A stretch of 64,000 nucleotides of DNA, from NCBI GenBank assembly GCA_026129865.1, contig JAHCHG010000006.1:124001-188000 (forward strand). The letters are read 5' to 3'. The notes beneath the pieces were generated by a model that made no database searches, was not told the DNA's origin, and saw only the letters and a program-made list of their open reading frames with translations. This document shows positions 36,499 to 43,323 of the stretch, piece after piece; the first letter of the stretch is position 1; each line of letters begins with the position of its first letter. The translations under genes were made by a program, and so were the position numbers. This DNA is from Pyrinomonadaceae bacterium (GTDB lineage Bacteria; Acidobacteriota; Blastocatellia; Pyrinomonadales; Pyrinomonadaceae).

Positions 36499-37173
36499 AT
36501 GAAACCCCCAATTCCCGGAAACGAAGCGGAGCGTCTGCGCTTGCTTCAAATTTATAAAGTGCTCGATACGGCGTCTGAAAAGACTCTCGACGACCTGACC
36601 GAACTTGCCGCGGCTATCTGCGAAACACCGATCGGCTTGATCAGCCTTGTCGATGAGCATCGTCAATGGTTCAAGTCGCGATACGGTCTGGACGCGGCGG
36701 AAACTCCGCGCGATCATGCGTTTTGCGCATATGCGATCCTGGACGATCAAACACTTGTCGTCGAAGACGCAACGAAAGACCGGCGGTTTGCTCAAAATCC
36801 GCTGGTTTTGCAGGCGCCTTCGATCAAGTTTTACGCCGGCGCACCGCTGATCGTCAGCGACGGCATAGCGCTCGGAACGCTTTGCGTCATTGATCACAAA
36901 CCGCGAAAGCTTTCGGAAATGCAGATGAAAGCGCTCGAAACTTTGAGCCGTGCTGTCGTAACGCAGCTCGACCTGCGAAGATCGCAGGTCGAGCTGCTTT
37001 CGGTCGAGCGTCTGGTGCCGATGTGCGCGTGGTGCCGAAACGTCCGCTCGCAGGACGGCGAATGGAAATCACCGGAAAAATATTTCGAGAACACCGTGCC
37101 GATTACCCACGGCGCATGCCCCGATTGTGCGGAAAACTTTAGACGATCGAGCGAAAAACCGGGCTCTTTTTAA
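36499..37173 (+). CDS. GAF-domain protein with C-terminal CxxC zinc-like module
   Basis: The start is ATG 36499 (MKPPIPGNEAERLRLLQIYK), a common N-terminus for GAF sensors. The 224-residue protein has a GAF domain (residues about 5-160; DHAFCAYAILDDQTLVVEDA, FYAGAPLI). It then has a short module MCAWCRNVRSQDGEWKSPE and THGACPDC, a CxxC...SHGxCxxC pattern seen at the ends of signalling proteins. The cysteines probably bind a metal. It may be a redox or ligand sensor, but there is no output domain here, and the partner is not encoded beside it. Confidence 0.75.
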   Translation: MKPPIPGNEAERLRLLQIYKVLDTASEKTLDDLTELAAAICETPIGLISLVDEHRQWFKSRYGLDAAETPRDHAFCAYAILDDQTLVVEDATKDRRFAQNPLVLQAPSIKFYAGAPLIVSDGIALGTLCVIDHKPRKLSEMQMKALETLSRAVVTQLDLRRSQVELLSVERLVPMCAWCRNVRSQDGEWKSPEKYFENTVPITHGACPDCAENFRRSSEKPGSF

Positions 37174-37497
37174 CCACCGCGAATTATCCAATGATCGAGA
37201 GCTTTTGTCCGGTTCCGCCCAATTAAACCCGGTTTCAAGGTCCGTCAGATCACGAGTTCCTTGCTCTGCGGAAATACCGCTGTCAACGCTCGTTTCGGGG
37301 CTCTTTGTGTTGAAGGCGACGATCGAAGATCGGATCGCGAAACACATTGTCGGGAAGATCTTAAAGATTTAGCTTCGCTGACCATTTGGCGATCTTCTTT
37401 CCATAAAAATCTTTTGGTATATTGCGAAACTCCGGTTCGTCCTGAAAAACATTAAAATTGATTAATTGCCTGAAAAACTGATAATCTCAATCATCTT
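37174..37497. other. Intergenic stretch without a recognised feature
   Basis: About 324 bases between the GAF protein and the FMN reductase. No hairpin, repeat or gene of convincing codon use was seen on either strand. Short overlapping readings of 60-90 residues lack recognisable domains. Confidence 0.5.
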
Positions 37498-38079
37498 ATG
37501 AGCGATACTCCGGTTTTCATACCGCTTTTGCTTGGCACAAACCGCAAAGACCGCGAAACTGAGCGCGCCGCAAAATGGGTTTTTGCGAAGATGGAAGAGC
37601 GCGGAGACATCGAACCGAAATTTTTTGATGTTCGCGATTTCGATCTTCCGACCGGAGATTACGGTCAGGCGCTGAAAGGCGATTTTCCCGAATGGCGCGA
37701 TGCGATCGTTAGAGCCGACGGGCTCGTTGTCGTAACGCCGGAATATAATCACGGTTATCCGGGCGCTTTGAAAAGCGTTATGGATCTGCTTCTGAAGGAA
37801 TATATTCACAAAGCCGTCGCGATCGCCGGAGTTTCTTCCGGTCCGTGGGGCGGCACGCGCGTTATCGAATCGATGGTTCCAATGGTTCGCGAACTCGGGC
37901 TTGCCGTTACATTTACCGATCTCAATTTTCCGAAGATCCACACGCTATTCGACGAAAACGGAAATTTGCTCGATCCGCGGTTTGAAAAACGTGTTCAGGG
38001 TTTTCTCGACGAACTAGTCTGGATGAGCCGCGCTCTGAAATGGGGACGCGAAAATCTGCCTTCGAAACATCACGAGTAA
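37498..38079 (+). CDS. NADPH-dependent FMN reductase family protein
   Basis: A 193-residue flavodoxin-like protein. The N-terminal FMN loop is LLLGTNRKDRETERAA, and the conserved TPEYNHGYPGALKSVMD holds the flavin-contacting Tyr and His of the family. The C-terminal part closes the fold (ALKWGRENL). It probably reduces flavin, quinones or azo compounds with NADPH in the cytoplasm. It is followed 7 bp later by a YbjQ-family gene, so the two are likely one transcript. It is not clear that the two act together. Confidence 0.88.
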   Translation: MSDTPVFIPLLLGTNRKDRETERAAKWVFAKMEERGDIEPKFFDVRDFDLPTGDYGQALKGDFPEWRDAIVRADGLVVVTPEYNHGYPGALKSVMDLLLKEYIHKAVAIAGVSSGPWGGTRVIESMVPMVRELGLAVTFTDLNFPKIHTLFDENGNLLDPRFEKRVQGFLDELVWMSRALKWGRENLPSKHHE

Positions 38080-38085
38080 AAAACT

Positions 38086-38415
38086 ATGCAGCATAAACGA
38101 ATGATCTATACCAACACACCAGACGTTCCCGGTCGCGAGATCGAAGAGATTCTGGGCATCGTCACCGGCAACGTCGTCCAGACCAAACATGTCGGAAAAG
38201 ACATAATGGCTGGTCTGAAATCGATAGTCGGCGGCGAGATCTCGGGCTACACCGAAATGCTCACCGAAGCGCGCTACAAAGCCGTCAGCCGAATGGTAGA
38301 AAATGCCCTCGAACTAGACGCCGACGCGGTCGTCAATATGCGTTTTACCACAAGTTCAATAATGAGCAACGCGTCAGAGATCCTGGCGTATGGAACAGCG
38401 GTGAAGTTGAAATAG
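38086..38415 (+). CDS. YbjQ family protein (DUF74)
   Basis: A 109-residue YbjQ-like protein with GREIEEILGIVTGNVVQTKHVG and SIVGGEISGYTEMLTEAR, the usual conserved blocks. The family is often described as a heavy-metal-binding domain, but the sequence has few metal ligands and the role is not settled. It starts 7 bp after the FMN reductase and is the last chromosomal-type gene before the cassette array. A small perfect palindrome follows it. Confidence 0.85.
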   Translation: MQHKRMIYTNTPDVPGREIEEILGIVTGNVVQTKHVGKDIMAGLKSIVGGEISGYTEMLTEARYKAVSRMVENALELDADAVVNMRFTTSSIMSNASEILAYGTAVKLK

Positions 38416-38462
38416 GAAATTATTGAGAATGTGTTGCATTTCAGCTTTTTAGTCTCGTCTTA

Positions 38463-38480
38463 CGCGTTTTTAAAAACGCG
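38463..38480. repeat. Perfect 18-bp palindrome before the cassette array
   Basis: cgcgtttttaaaaacgcg has perfect twofold symmetry with no loop, 48 bases after the YbjQ stop. It may form a weak transcription stop or a binding site. It is 52 bases before the first cassette core site at 38532. Confidence 0.5.
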
Positions 38481-38561
38481 GATAATACTCGAATATAGGT
38501 GTATTATCGATGGCGTTGGAGTTAATAAGTAGTTGGGTGCTTTCTGATAAAATCGTGAAAG

Positions 38562-39053
38562 ATGTCGTTTTTAGAAAAAGCAGAACGCGAACTAGCCGCA
38601 GGCAATCTCTGGCGAGCAAAAGAAATCCTGCAAGGTTCAATACCTTCTGCAGGTTACAATATCGAGTTATTTGAAAAACTTGGAAATGTCCTGTTGCAAA
38701 TGGGCGATTTGCCCGAAGCCGGTAAGTTCCTCTTTCTTTCTGGCGTGAGGAAACCAGAATATGAGGAAGCAATCGGCATCTTTCTACGGAAATATGGAAG
38801 AAAACCGCCGAACCTTTTCCAAACTTTTCCGCATACGGCGGGGTTATCGAAAATATCAGATTATCCTGAAATTGTGGCGGCAAAACTGCGGGAGTTAAAT
38901 TTTCCTGAAACTTTGAAGACTGAAAGCGGCGAAGTTGCAGTTCCGCCTGAAAATGATAAGTATTTTTTGGCAGGTTGCTTGATTGCAATATTGGTGATTG
39001 TAGGATTAGCAATTTTAGGAGTAGTAAAACTATACGAAATCGTTTTTAGATAA
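38562..39053 (+). CDS. Cassette 1: DUF6584-like TPR-type protein with membrane tail
   Basis: A 163-residue protein. The N-terminal half (MSFLEKAERELAAGNLWRAK, KLGNVLLQMGDLPEAGKFLF) matches the DUF6584 helical-repeat group, and a C-terminal transmembrane helix (about 136-157) follows. The function is unknown. The gene lies 24 bases after the core site GTTGGGT and ends 7 bases before the matching core ACCCAAC, which is the tight packing expected of a gene cassette. It uses more A/T-rich codons than the core genes. Confidence 0.75.
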   Translation: MSFLEKAERELAAGNLWRAKEILQGSIPSAGYNIELFEKLGNVLLQMGDLPEAGKFLFLSGVRKPEYEEAIGIFLRKYGRKPPNLFQTFPHTAGLSKISDYPEIVAAKLRELNFPETLKTESGEVAVPPENDKYFLAGCLIAILVIVGLAILGVVKLYEIVFR

Positions 39054-39059
39054 AGACGC

Positions 39060-39173
39060 ACCCAACAAATCAATGGACGTGAGGGCGAAACAGCGACTTT
39101 GTTATCAACGGCTTTTGGTGAACTCGGAGTTGCGTGGTGGCGGTTTCGCCCCACGTCATCTCAATCGTTCGAT
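39060..39173 (+). repeat. attC-like site a
   Basis: A 114-bp imperfect palindrome from ACCCAAC (39060-39066) to GTTCGAT (39167-39173). The left arm CAATGGACGTGAGGGCGAAAC pairs with the reverse complement of GTTTCGCCCCACGTCATC apart from extra bases. The inner pairs ATGGACG/CGTCAT show one extrahelical G, a known feature of attC folding. The left arm is given in part here. This is the best-formed of the five sites. Confidence 0.7.
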
Positions 39174-39218
39174 TGCTCGTGGTGAAATCCACAAATATAT
39201 TCATTAAACTTGAAAAAT

Positions 39219-39671
39219 ATGAGATTCTTTTTAGCTTTAATAACCTTAAGTTTTCTGAGTGCTATATTTGCAAATGCGCAAACTGTGGCTGACCTTGAAG
39301 CCAAATATGGTAAATCTCCTCAAATTTACGAAGTGCGTCCCGGAGTCATAGCAACCGTTAAGTTTGACGACAACGGACAAGTCCGCGAAATGCGAGTTGA
39401 AAGATATAATGCAACCGAGAAGACAATATATTTGGATACGACTTTTCCAGACGATTTGCTTGAGGAAGTTGTAAATGAACTTGCGCCACCAGCGAAACGC
39501 GGAGCTAAAAGCGAGCGTTCAGGCGACACAGTTTTTATGGGCGGCACTGCAAGGACTTTCGACGAATACGAAAATGCCAGTATTACCTATTTCAGCAGTA
39601 TCAGAGGAGATTGTCGGGGAACGGTTGCCATTGTTATCATTTGGAAAAACAATTCGCCAAAACAAAAGTAG
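39219..39671 (+). CDS. Cassette 2: secreted protein of unknown function
   Basis: The start is ATG 39219 (MRFFLALITLSFLSAIFANA), with a clear signal peptide. The 150-residue product has no recognised domain; a stretch with SPQIYEVRPGVIATVKF and a later VVNELAPPAKRG is visible. Cassette-borne genes often code for small secreted proteins. It lies 46 bases after the core site GTTCGAT and 18 bases before ATCGAAC, its reverse complement, which marks the cassette end. Confidence 0.65.
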   Translation: MRFFLALITLSFLSAIFANAQTVADLEAKYGKSPQIYEVRPGVIATVKFDDNGQVREMRVERYNATEKTIYLDTTFPDDLLEEVVNELAPPAKRGAKSERSGDTVFMGGTARTFDEYENASITYFSSIRGDCRGTVAIVIIWKNNSPKQK

Positions 39672-39689
39672 CGTGTTAGTGATGGCGCA

Positions 39690-39979
39690 ATCGAACAAAT
39701 CAGCTATGAAAGAAGCAGTCAAGCGTAGAGCGGTATTTAGCCGCAGGCTATGTTTGCTGCGACGGGTTTGTTTATGAACGCCGGATGGCGCTTGGGTGAT
39801 CGGCTTTTGCTTTTTCAGTAACCGTTCCTGATTTGAACTTCTCTACCGTTTTCATTCAGCTATTTGAGCCTTCTACCAATGGACGTGACGGCGAAACAGC
39901 GACCTGGTTACCAGCGTTCTCCGTTAAACTTTAGCGGGTCTTCTGGCGGTTTTCGACCACGGCATCTCAATCGTTCGGT
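39690..39979 (+). repeat. attC-like site b, interrupted by a repeat insertion
   Basis: The left core ATCGAAC (39690-39696) is the reverse complement of the cassette-2 start core. The next part AAATCA continues like site a, but is then broken by about 173 bases (39703-39875) before the rest of the left arm, CCAATGGACGTGACGGCG at 39876. The right arm ends with CATCTCAATCGTTCGGT at 39963-39979. Without the insertion the site would be about 117 bp, like site a. The insert is copy A of the repeat described separately. Confidence 0.6.
39703..39873. repeat. Insertion repeat, copy A
   Basis: Begins GCTATGAAAGAAGCAGTCAA and ends near CATTCAGCTATTTGAGCCTT. Copy B at 40550-40752 is a close relative (roughly 90 percent identical outside a ~30-base extra piece in B). 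Its ends are imperfect inverted repeats (AGCTATGAAA against TTTCATTCAGCT). Both copies sit at the same place in the left arm of attC-like sites, directly after the AA(A/G)TCA text, so the element is a likely non-autonomous insert. Confidence 0.7.
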
Positions 39980-40031
39980 GCTTCGTGATAAATTCGGAGT
40001 TTTCGCTTGAAATAGAGTATAATGCTCAAGT

Positions 40032-40277
40032 ATGCCGACGGTTTTAAGATATGAATCGTATCGCATTTATTTTTACAGCCACGAACCGAACGAACCGCCG
40101 CACGTTCATATTGACCGCGACAATTTGTCGGCAAAATTTTGGTTGAATCCCGTTTCTTTAAGTCGTAATCGAGGTTTTAACGCACGAGAGTTGCGGCAGA
40201 TTGAAAGAATCGTGCAGGAAAATCGGCAGCAATTATTAGAGGCTTGGAATGAGTATTTTGGCATTGGCAACCGATGA
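40032..40277 (+). CDS. Cassette 3, gene 1: DUF4160 protein
   Basis: An 81-residue protein with the DUF4160 pattern: MPTVLRYESYRIYFYSHEPN, then PPHVHIDRDN, and a helix EIERIVQEN-like (here QIERIVQENRQQLLEAWNEY). The family usually pairs with DUF2442 in two-gene modules that are proposed to be toxin-antitoxin-like. Its end overlaps the DUF2442 gene by 29 bp. It lies inside the cassette bounded by GTTCGGT (39973) and ACCGAAC (40537). Confidence 0.85.
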   Translation: MPTVLRYESYRIYFYSHEPNEPPHVHIDRDNLSAKFWLNPVSLSRNRGFNARELRQIERIVQENRQQLLEAWNEYFGIGNR

Positions 40278-40524
40278 ACGGGTTGCAGAAGTGAAAACAA
40301 CCGAAGACGAACTGAGCGTTCGGCTGATGGATGGCAGAACAATCAGCGTTCCGCTAGTTTGGTATCCGCGCCTTCTGAATGCAACCGAAGAACAAAGAAA
40401 GAATTGGCGCATTAGCGGCGGCGGTTACGGGATTCATTGGGAAGACGTGGACGAAGATTTAAGCACGGAAGGATTGTTGCGCGGTGCGCCTGCGCCAAGT
40501 CTGCGCGTGGCGGAAATCGTCTGA
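40249..40524 (+). CDS. Cassette 3, gene 2: DUF2442 protein
   Basis: A 91-residue protein with the DUF2442 marks: ELSVRLMDGRTISVPLVWYP and GYGIHWEDVDEDLSTEGLL. DUF2442 domains occur beside DUF4160 and may bind DNA or act as antitoxin. The gene starts inside the DUF4160 gene (29-bp overlap), so they are coupled. It ends 13 bp before the cassette-end core ACCGAAC. The pair is a typical cassette cargo. Confidence 0.85.
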   Translation: MSILALATDERVAEVKTTEDELSVRLMDGRTISVPLVWYPRLLNATEEQRKNWRISGGGYGIHWEDVDEDLSTEGLLRGAPAPSLRVAEIV

Positions 40525-40536
40525 ACTCAAACACGC

Positions 40537-40820
40537 ACCGAACAAGTCAGCTATGAAAGAACCAGTCAAGCGTAGAGCGGTATTTAGCCGCGGGTGATGT
40601 TTGGTGCGGCGGGTTTGTTTATGAACGCCGGATGGCGCTGGGGTGATCGCCTTTTGAGATCGTTTCGTTATCTTCTGCGCGGGTTTTGCTTTTTCAGTAG
40701 CCGTTCCTGATTTGAACTTTTCTACCGTTTCCATTCAGCTATTTGAGCCTTGGACTTCTAAAGAGCCAGGCTATGGTTGTATTGGATGTATGCAAAGCGC
40801 GGCAGTCTAACCAGTGGACG
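40537..40820 (+). repeat. attC-like site c, interrupted and probably incomplete
   Basis: Left core ACCGAAC (40537-40543) is the reverse complement of the start core GTTCGGT of cassette 3. After AAGTCA the insertion copy B runs from 40550. The left-arm text CCAGTGGACG then reappears at 40811-40820. No right arm with CATCTCAA follows directly, so the site may have been cut by later events. The next 400 bases hold the degenerate transposase remnant. Confidence 0.5.
40550..40752. repeat. Insertion repeat, copy B
   Basis: Begins GCTATGAAAGAACCAGTCAA and ends near CATTCAGCTATTTGAGCCTT. It differs from copy A by about 30 extra bases around 40656-40690 and scattered substitutions. On the reverse strand it contains a small reading that starts METVEKFKSGTATEKAK, and copy A keeps METVEKFKSGT-like text (MKTVEKFKSGTVTEKAK) before a stop. 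That reading is not called a gene. Confidence 0.7.
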
Positions 40821-40999
40821 AAACTCATTTATTGATAAACGGTTTATGATTTAAGATTCGAGACCTGCTGCCGGTGCGCGCCGCGAAGCATTCATCTACG
40901 CTTCGCAAGATCGTTTGATCTCTCAGAATGTTTTATCAAAGACCAAAACGCTTCCCTCGGGCATTTTAAATTAAATAAAAAAACACTTCTCAGCCCGTT

Positions 41000-41240
41000 T
41001 TAATTAATTAAATCGTTGCGAAAGGGCTGATTTCCGATCCACATCGTGAGCAGACACGAGAGAATTTTGCGTTGGGTCGAGAGCCGCGCGTGAACGGCGT
41101 TTTTTGTATTTGCCAAAGAGCTTTCATAAATTCGCTTGAACGAATTGTCTGATTTCGTTCTTCGGGCGGCTTCAAAGATCTTGCGTGAAACGTCCCTTAA
41201 CGAACCGACGCCGGCGGCACCGAGCCGCGGATGAGCCAAT
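41000..41240 (-). pseudogene. Possible C-terminal remnant of an IS110-type transposase
   Basis: The minus strand reads (from about 41240 down) GVGSLRDVSRKIFEAARRTK, then FKRIYESSLANTKNAVHARL, then a short end with STQRKILSCLLTMWIGNQPF. The spacing of an Arg-rich start, an internal FxxxY, RKIL and MW...PF resembles the end of IS110/IS116 transposases. The remaining 5' part of the enzyme is not present. The resemblance was judged by eye only. Confidence 0.3.
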
Positions 41241-41340
41241 GAATGTGAGCGGCAAACAGCAGCTTTTTCATCAACCTTTGTCCGATAGACTTTAGCGGGC
41301 TCTCCGGTTGTTTGTCGCCGCGTCATCTCAAACGTCAGCT
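41236..41340 (+). repeat. attC-like site d
   Basis: Left arm CCAATGAATGTGAGCGGC (41236) and right arm GTCGCCGCGTCATCTCAAACGTCAGCT (41314-41340, only the last part quoted as a core: GTCAGCT). The arms can pair (TGAGCGGC with GCCGCGTCA). The final core GTCAGCT is less canonical than GTTRRRY. No reverse-complement core was found at the end of the following cassette, so this site is weaker than a and b. Confidence 0.45.
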
Positions 41341-41400
41341 TCCGCTTTGTTTCCCAACTTTGCAGATTTCCAATATAATATTTGGTCGAGGTACAAACTG

Positions 41401-41628
41401 ATGCAGAAAACACCTTTAATTCGACGTTCCGATGAAATACTTGGCGGCACACCCGTTTTTGCCGGAACTCGTGTGCCTGTTCGAACCTTATTCGATTATC
41501 TCGAAGAAGGCGATACGCTCGAAGAATTTCTTGATGATTTTCCGGCTGTTAGCAGAGAACACGCGGTTAAGGTCCTTCAAATAACTAAAGAAACAATGTT
41601 GAGCCAGGAATATGAGAGTATTGCTTGA
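41401..41628 (+). CDS. Cassette 4, gene 1: DUF433 protein (antitoxin-like)
   Basis: The start is ATG 41401 (MQKTPLIRRSDEILGGTPVF); a longer reading from 41308 would run through site d. The 75-residue protein has the DUF433 pattern: IRRSDEILGGTPVFAGTRVP and TLFDYLEEGDTLEEFLDDFP. DUF433 proteins are proposed antitoxins paired with DUF5615 PIN-like toxins. Its end overlaps the DUF5615 gene by 17 bp. Confidence 0.85.
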   Translation: MQKTPLIRRSDEILGGTPVFAGTRVPVRTLFDYLEEGDTLEEFLDDFPAVSREHAVKVLQITKETMLSQEYESIA

Positions 41629-41935
41629 CGAGTGTGTGCCGCGCAAAATAAAACGTGAATTGCTAGATCACGAAATTTTAACGGTTACAGAGCGCGGCTG
41701 GTCAGGAATAAAGAACGGAAATCTATTGACATTAGCCGCGCCGGAGTTTGACGTTTTTCTAACGGTTGACCAGAATCTGAAGTACCAGCAGAATCTGAAG
41801 AATTTCAGCATTGCAATAATTCTTCTGGCAGCGCGAAACAATCGGTTCAAAACATTGTTACCTTTGATGCCGGAAGCAAAAGAAGCCCTAGACCGAATAA
41901 TGGAAGGCGACTTTATCGTCATCAGCGGAACTTAA
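41612..41935 (+). CDS. Cassette 4, gene 2: DUF5615 PIN-like protein (toxin-like)
   Basis: A 107-residue protein with MRVLLDECVPRKIKRELLDH at the start and TVDQNLKYQQN in the middle. The acidic residues of LLDEC and TVDQ resemble the DUF5615/Mut7-C PIN-like nuclease group. With DUF433 it makes a likely two-gene toxin-antitoxin module. The start lies within the DUF433 gene. The stop at 41935 is 6 bp before the attC-like site e. Confidence 0.85.
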   Translation: MRVLLDECVPRKIKRELLDHEILTVTERGWSGIKNGNLLTLAAPEFDVFLTVDQNLKYQQNLKNFSIAIILLAARNNRFKTLLPLMPEAKEALDRIMEGDFIVISGT

Positions 41936-41940
41936 AAAAC

Positions 41941-42020
41941 CACTGGACGTGAGAGCCGACAGCGGTGTTCTTATAATTGAACTTGTGGGAGCTGCCGCCC
42001 CGTCATCTCAATCGTTAGCC
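41941..42020 (+). repeat. attC-like site e
   Basis: An 80-bp imperfect palindrome: left arm CACTGGACGTGAGAGCCGACAGC near 41941-41963, right arm GAGCTGCCGCCCCGTCATCTC before AATC and core GTTAGCC (42014-42020). GCCGACAGC pairs with GCTGCCG, and GACG with CGTC. The left core is not clear. It is the shortest of the five sites. Long arms are quoted only in part. Confidence 0.55.
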
Positions 42021-42047
42021 GCTTCTTTTAATTCGAGGGTTGAAATT

Positions 42048-42167
42048 ATGAACTCGAAGATTTTTATAGTAACTTTTCTGGCTTGTCTTACTTGTTTTGT
42101 TGCAACCAACATTTGCAGTTACAGCCAAGTCGTTGATCCGATGTGCAGTTTTCCAACACGGAGTTGA
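42048..42167 (+). CDS. Cassette 5: tiny secreted peptide (39 residues)
   Basis: ATG 42048 follows a gaggg site. The 39-residue product MNSKIFIVTFLACLTCFVAT then NICSYSQVVDPMCSFPTRS has a signal-peptide-like start and a lipobox-like cysteine. It may be a truncated secreted cargo protein or a true small peptide. It lies 28 bases after the core GTTAGCC, as expected for cassette cargo. It is short, so the coding call is tentative. Confidence 0.4.
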   Translation: MNSKIFIVTFLACLTCFVATNICSYSQVVDPMCSFPTRS

Positions 42168-42266
42168 TCAAGATTAAAAAGTGAGTTTGTTTAAATCAAA
42201 GCTTTTCATTCCGGCAGCTTAAAAGGACGAAGATCGTTTTTCCTCTTGAATTAAACACATTAGCGT

Positions 42267-42668
42267 ATGGTGCCACTATTAAAGCGCATATTCACAAATC
42301 GCATCGGCTGGCTATTGGCGGTTGTTCATTTCTGTTTGATTGTCTACGATTTCGCGCAGAAAAAACCGCTTAGTTACGACGCGAACGTGTGCGAACCGCC
42401 GCCGGCTTTTGCGGGGCAGTATATCCTCGCGGGACGCTCCTTTCACTTATATTATGAATCTCTCATACATCAGGTAATATTTTATCTGGATATTCCGGCG
42501 TCTATCGTCGGCGGTTTGGTTATGATTCCGGTAGCTTACCTTTTGCCTGCTAATTTTTGTGTTTACACGGCATCCTGGGTGATCGCGTTTGTACTTCTTG
42601 CGACGACATCGCTGCAATGGATGATCGTCGGATTAGTTATCCAGAGAACTTTTGCTAAGCCAAAATAG
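42267..42668 (+). CDS. Small polytopic membrane protein of unknown function
   Basis: A 133-residue protein with three hydrophobic segments (GWLLAVVHFCLIVYDF, FYLDIPASIVGGLVMIPVAYL, ASWVIAFVLLATTSLQWMIV). No family is recognised. It follows the cassette region but is not bounded by a matched core pair. It may be a cassette whose site has decayed, or a chromosomal gene. Confidence 0.6.
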   Translation: MVPLLKRIFTNRIGWLLAVVHFCLIVYDFAQKKPLSYDANVCEPPPAFAGQYILAGRSFHLYYESLIHQVIFYLDIPASIVGGLVMIPVAYLLPANFCVYTASWVIAFVLLATTSLQWMIVGLVIQRTFAKPK

Positions 42669-42830
42669 GTAGTTTAAGATACGGATTTCTTCGATTTACT
42701 GTGGAGCGTTCGCTTGCCGGCGGCTATATGGCGTTCGGTTGTTGCCGGCGCGTAGTAAGTTCACCTGTTCGTTAAAAGTTCGGAAATATATGACGCCAAA
42801 TGGTACAATCACATCGCTTGAGGTGAATTT

Positions 42831-43052
42831 ATGATTACGATTACTTTTCCTGACCGCGAAACTGAGAAACGAGCCTTAGGCTTTTTACTCGGGCGGTTTT
42901 CAGGGCGCGTTCTGAAAACCGGCGAACACCTTGTACCCGAGGCTGCGCTGGAAGCGCTCGCAGACCAAAATATTCCCTTTACCGTTCAAGGCAAATCAAC
43001 CTATGAGCAACAAACTTCGGCGATTCGAGATTCTGCTCCCGCTTCAATTTAA
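42831..43052 (+). CDS. Small conserved hypothetical protein (gene 1 of a pair)
   Basis: A 73-residue protein beginning MITITFPDRETEKRALGFLL and with VPEAALEALADQNIPFTVQG. The text resembles small proteins that occur as two-gene pairs in cyanobacteria and planctomycetes in my recollection, with no described function. It overlaps the next gene by 50 bp, and the two are likely co-translated. The pair arrangement is similar to the toxin-antitoxin-like pairs in the array. Confidence 0.65.
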   Translation: MITITFPDRETEKRALGFLLGRFSGRVLKTGEHLVPEAALEALADQNIPFTVQGKSTYEQQTSAIRDSAPASI

Positions 43053-43323
43053 CGACGGAAGAGCGATTCCGGACAATTTGTTAGCGGAAGCGGTCTTGGA
43101 AATTGTTGAAAATTTCGGTGCAGCCAGCTACGAACCCCAAAAGGTGGAAGGACATTGGCGCCATCAGGGTGTTCTATATCGTGATAATTTAGTGAAAATT
43201 GTGGTTGACGCGCCGGACGAAGAAATTAACCGCGAATGGATGCGCGAATTTAAAGCACGGTGGAAAGAGAAACTCGAACAGCTTGAGCTATGGCTTGTCA
43301 GTTATACAATCGACCTGGATTGA
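43003..43323 (+). CDS. Small conserved hypothetical protein (gene 2 of a pair)
   Basis: The start is ATG 43003 (MSNKLRRFEILLPLQFNDGR), inside the end of gene 1. The 106-residue protein has VLEIVENFGAASYEPQKVEG, VKIVVDAPDEEINREWMREF and KLEQLELWLVSYTIDLD, a clear conserved pattern. Its function is unknown. The overlap with gene 1 suggests that the two proteins act together. Confidence 0.7.
   Translation: MSNKLRRFEILLPLQFNDGRAIPDNLLAEAVLEIVENFGAASYEPQKVEGHWRHQGVLYRDNLVKIVVDAPDEEINREWMREFKARWKEKLEQLELWLVSYTIDLD

Larger units (their letters stand above)
38532..42020 (+). other. Integron-like gene-cassette array without integrase (CALIN-like)
   Basis: Small same-strand genes are each followed by an imperfect palindrome with attC-like arms. 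Core sites match as integron theory predicts: GTTGGGT (38532) with ACCCAAC (39060); GTTCGAT (39167) with ATCGAAC (39690); GTTCGGT (39973) with ACCGAAC (40537). In each case the core at the start of a cassette is the reverse complement of the core at the end of the same cassette. The right arms share a CATCTCAATCGTT-like text, the left arms CCAATGGACG-like text with one extra base against the other arm. No tyrosine recombinase is in the window, so an array separated from its integrase is proposed. The later cassettes have weaker core matches. Confidence 0.7.

Noticed and set aside
37127..37455. Small plus-strand readings in the gap after the GAF gene
   Set aside because: No domain, no ribosome site and no consistent codon bias.
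41240..41452. Upper part of a minus-strand reading (41000-41452)
   Set aside because: It runs through an attC-like site and the start of the DUF433 gene; only the lower part resembles a transposase end.
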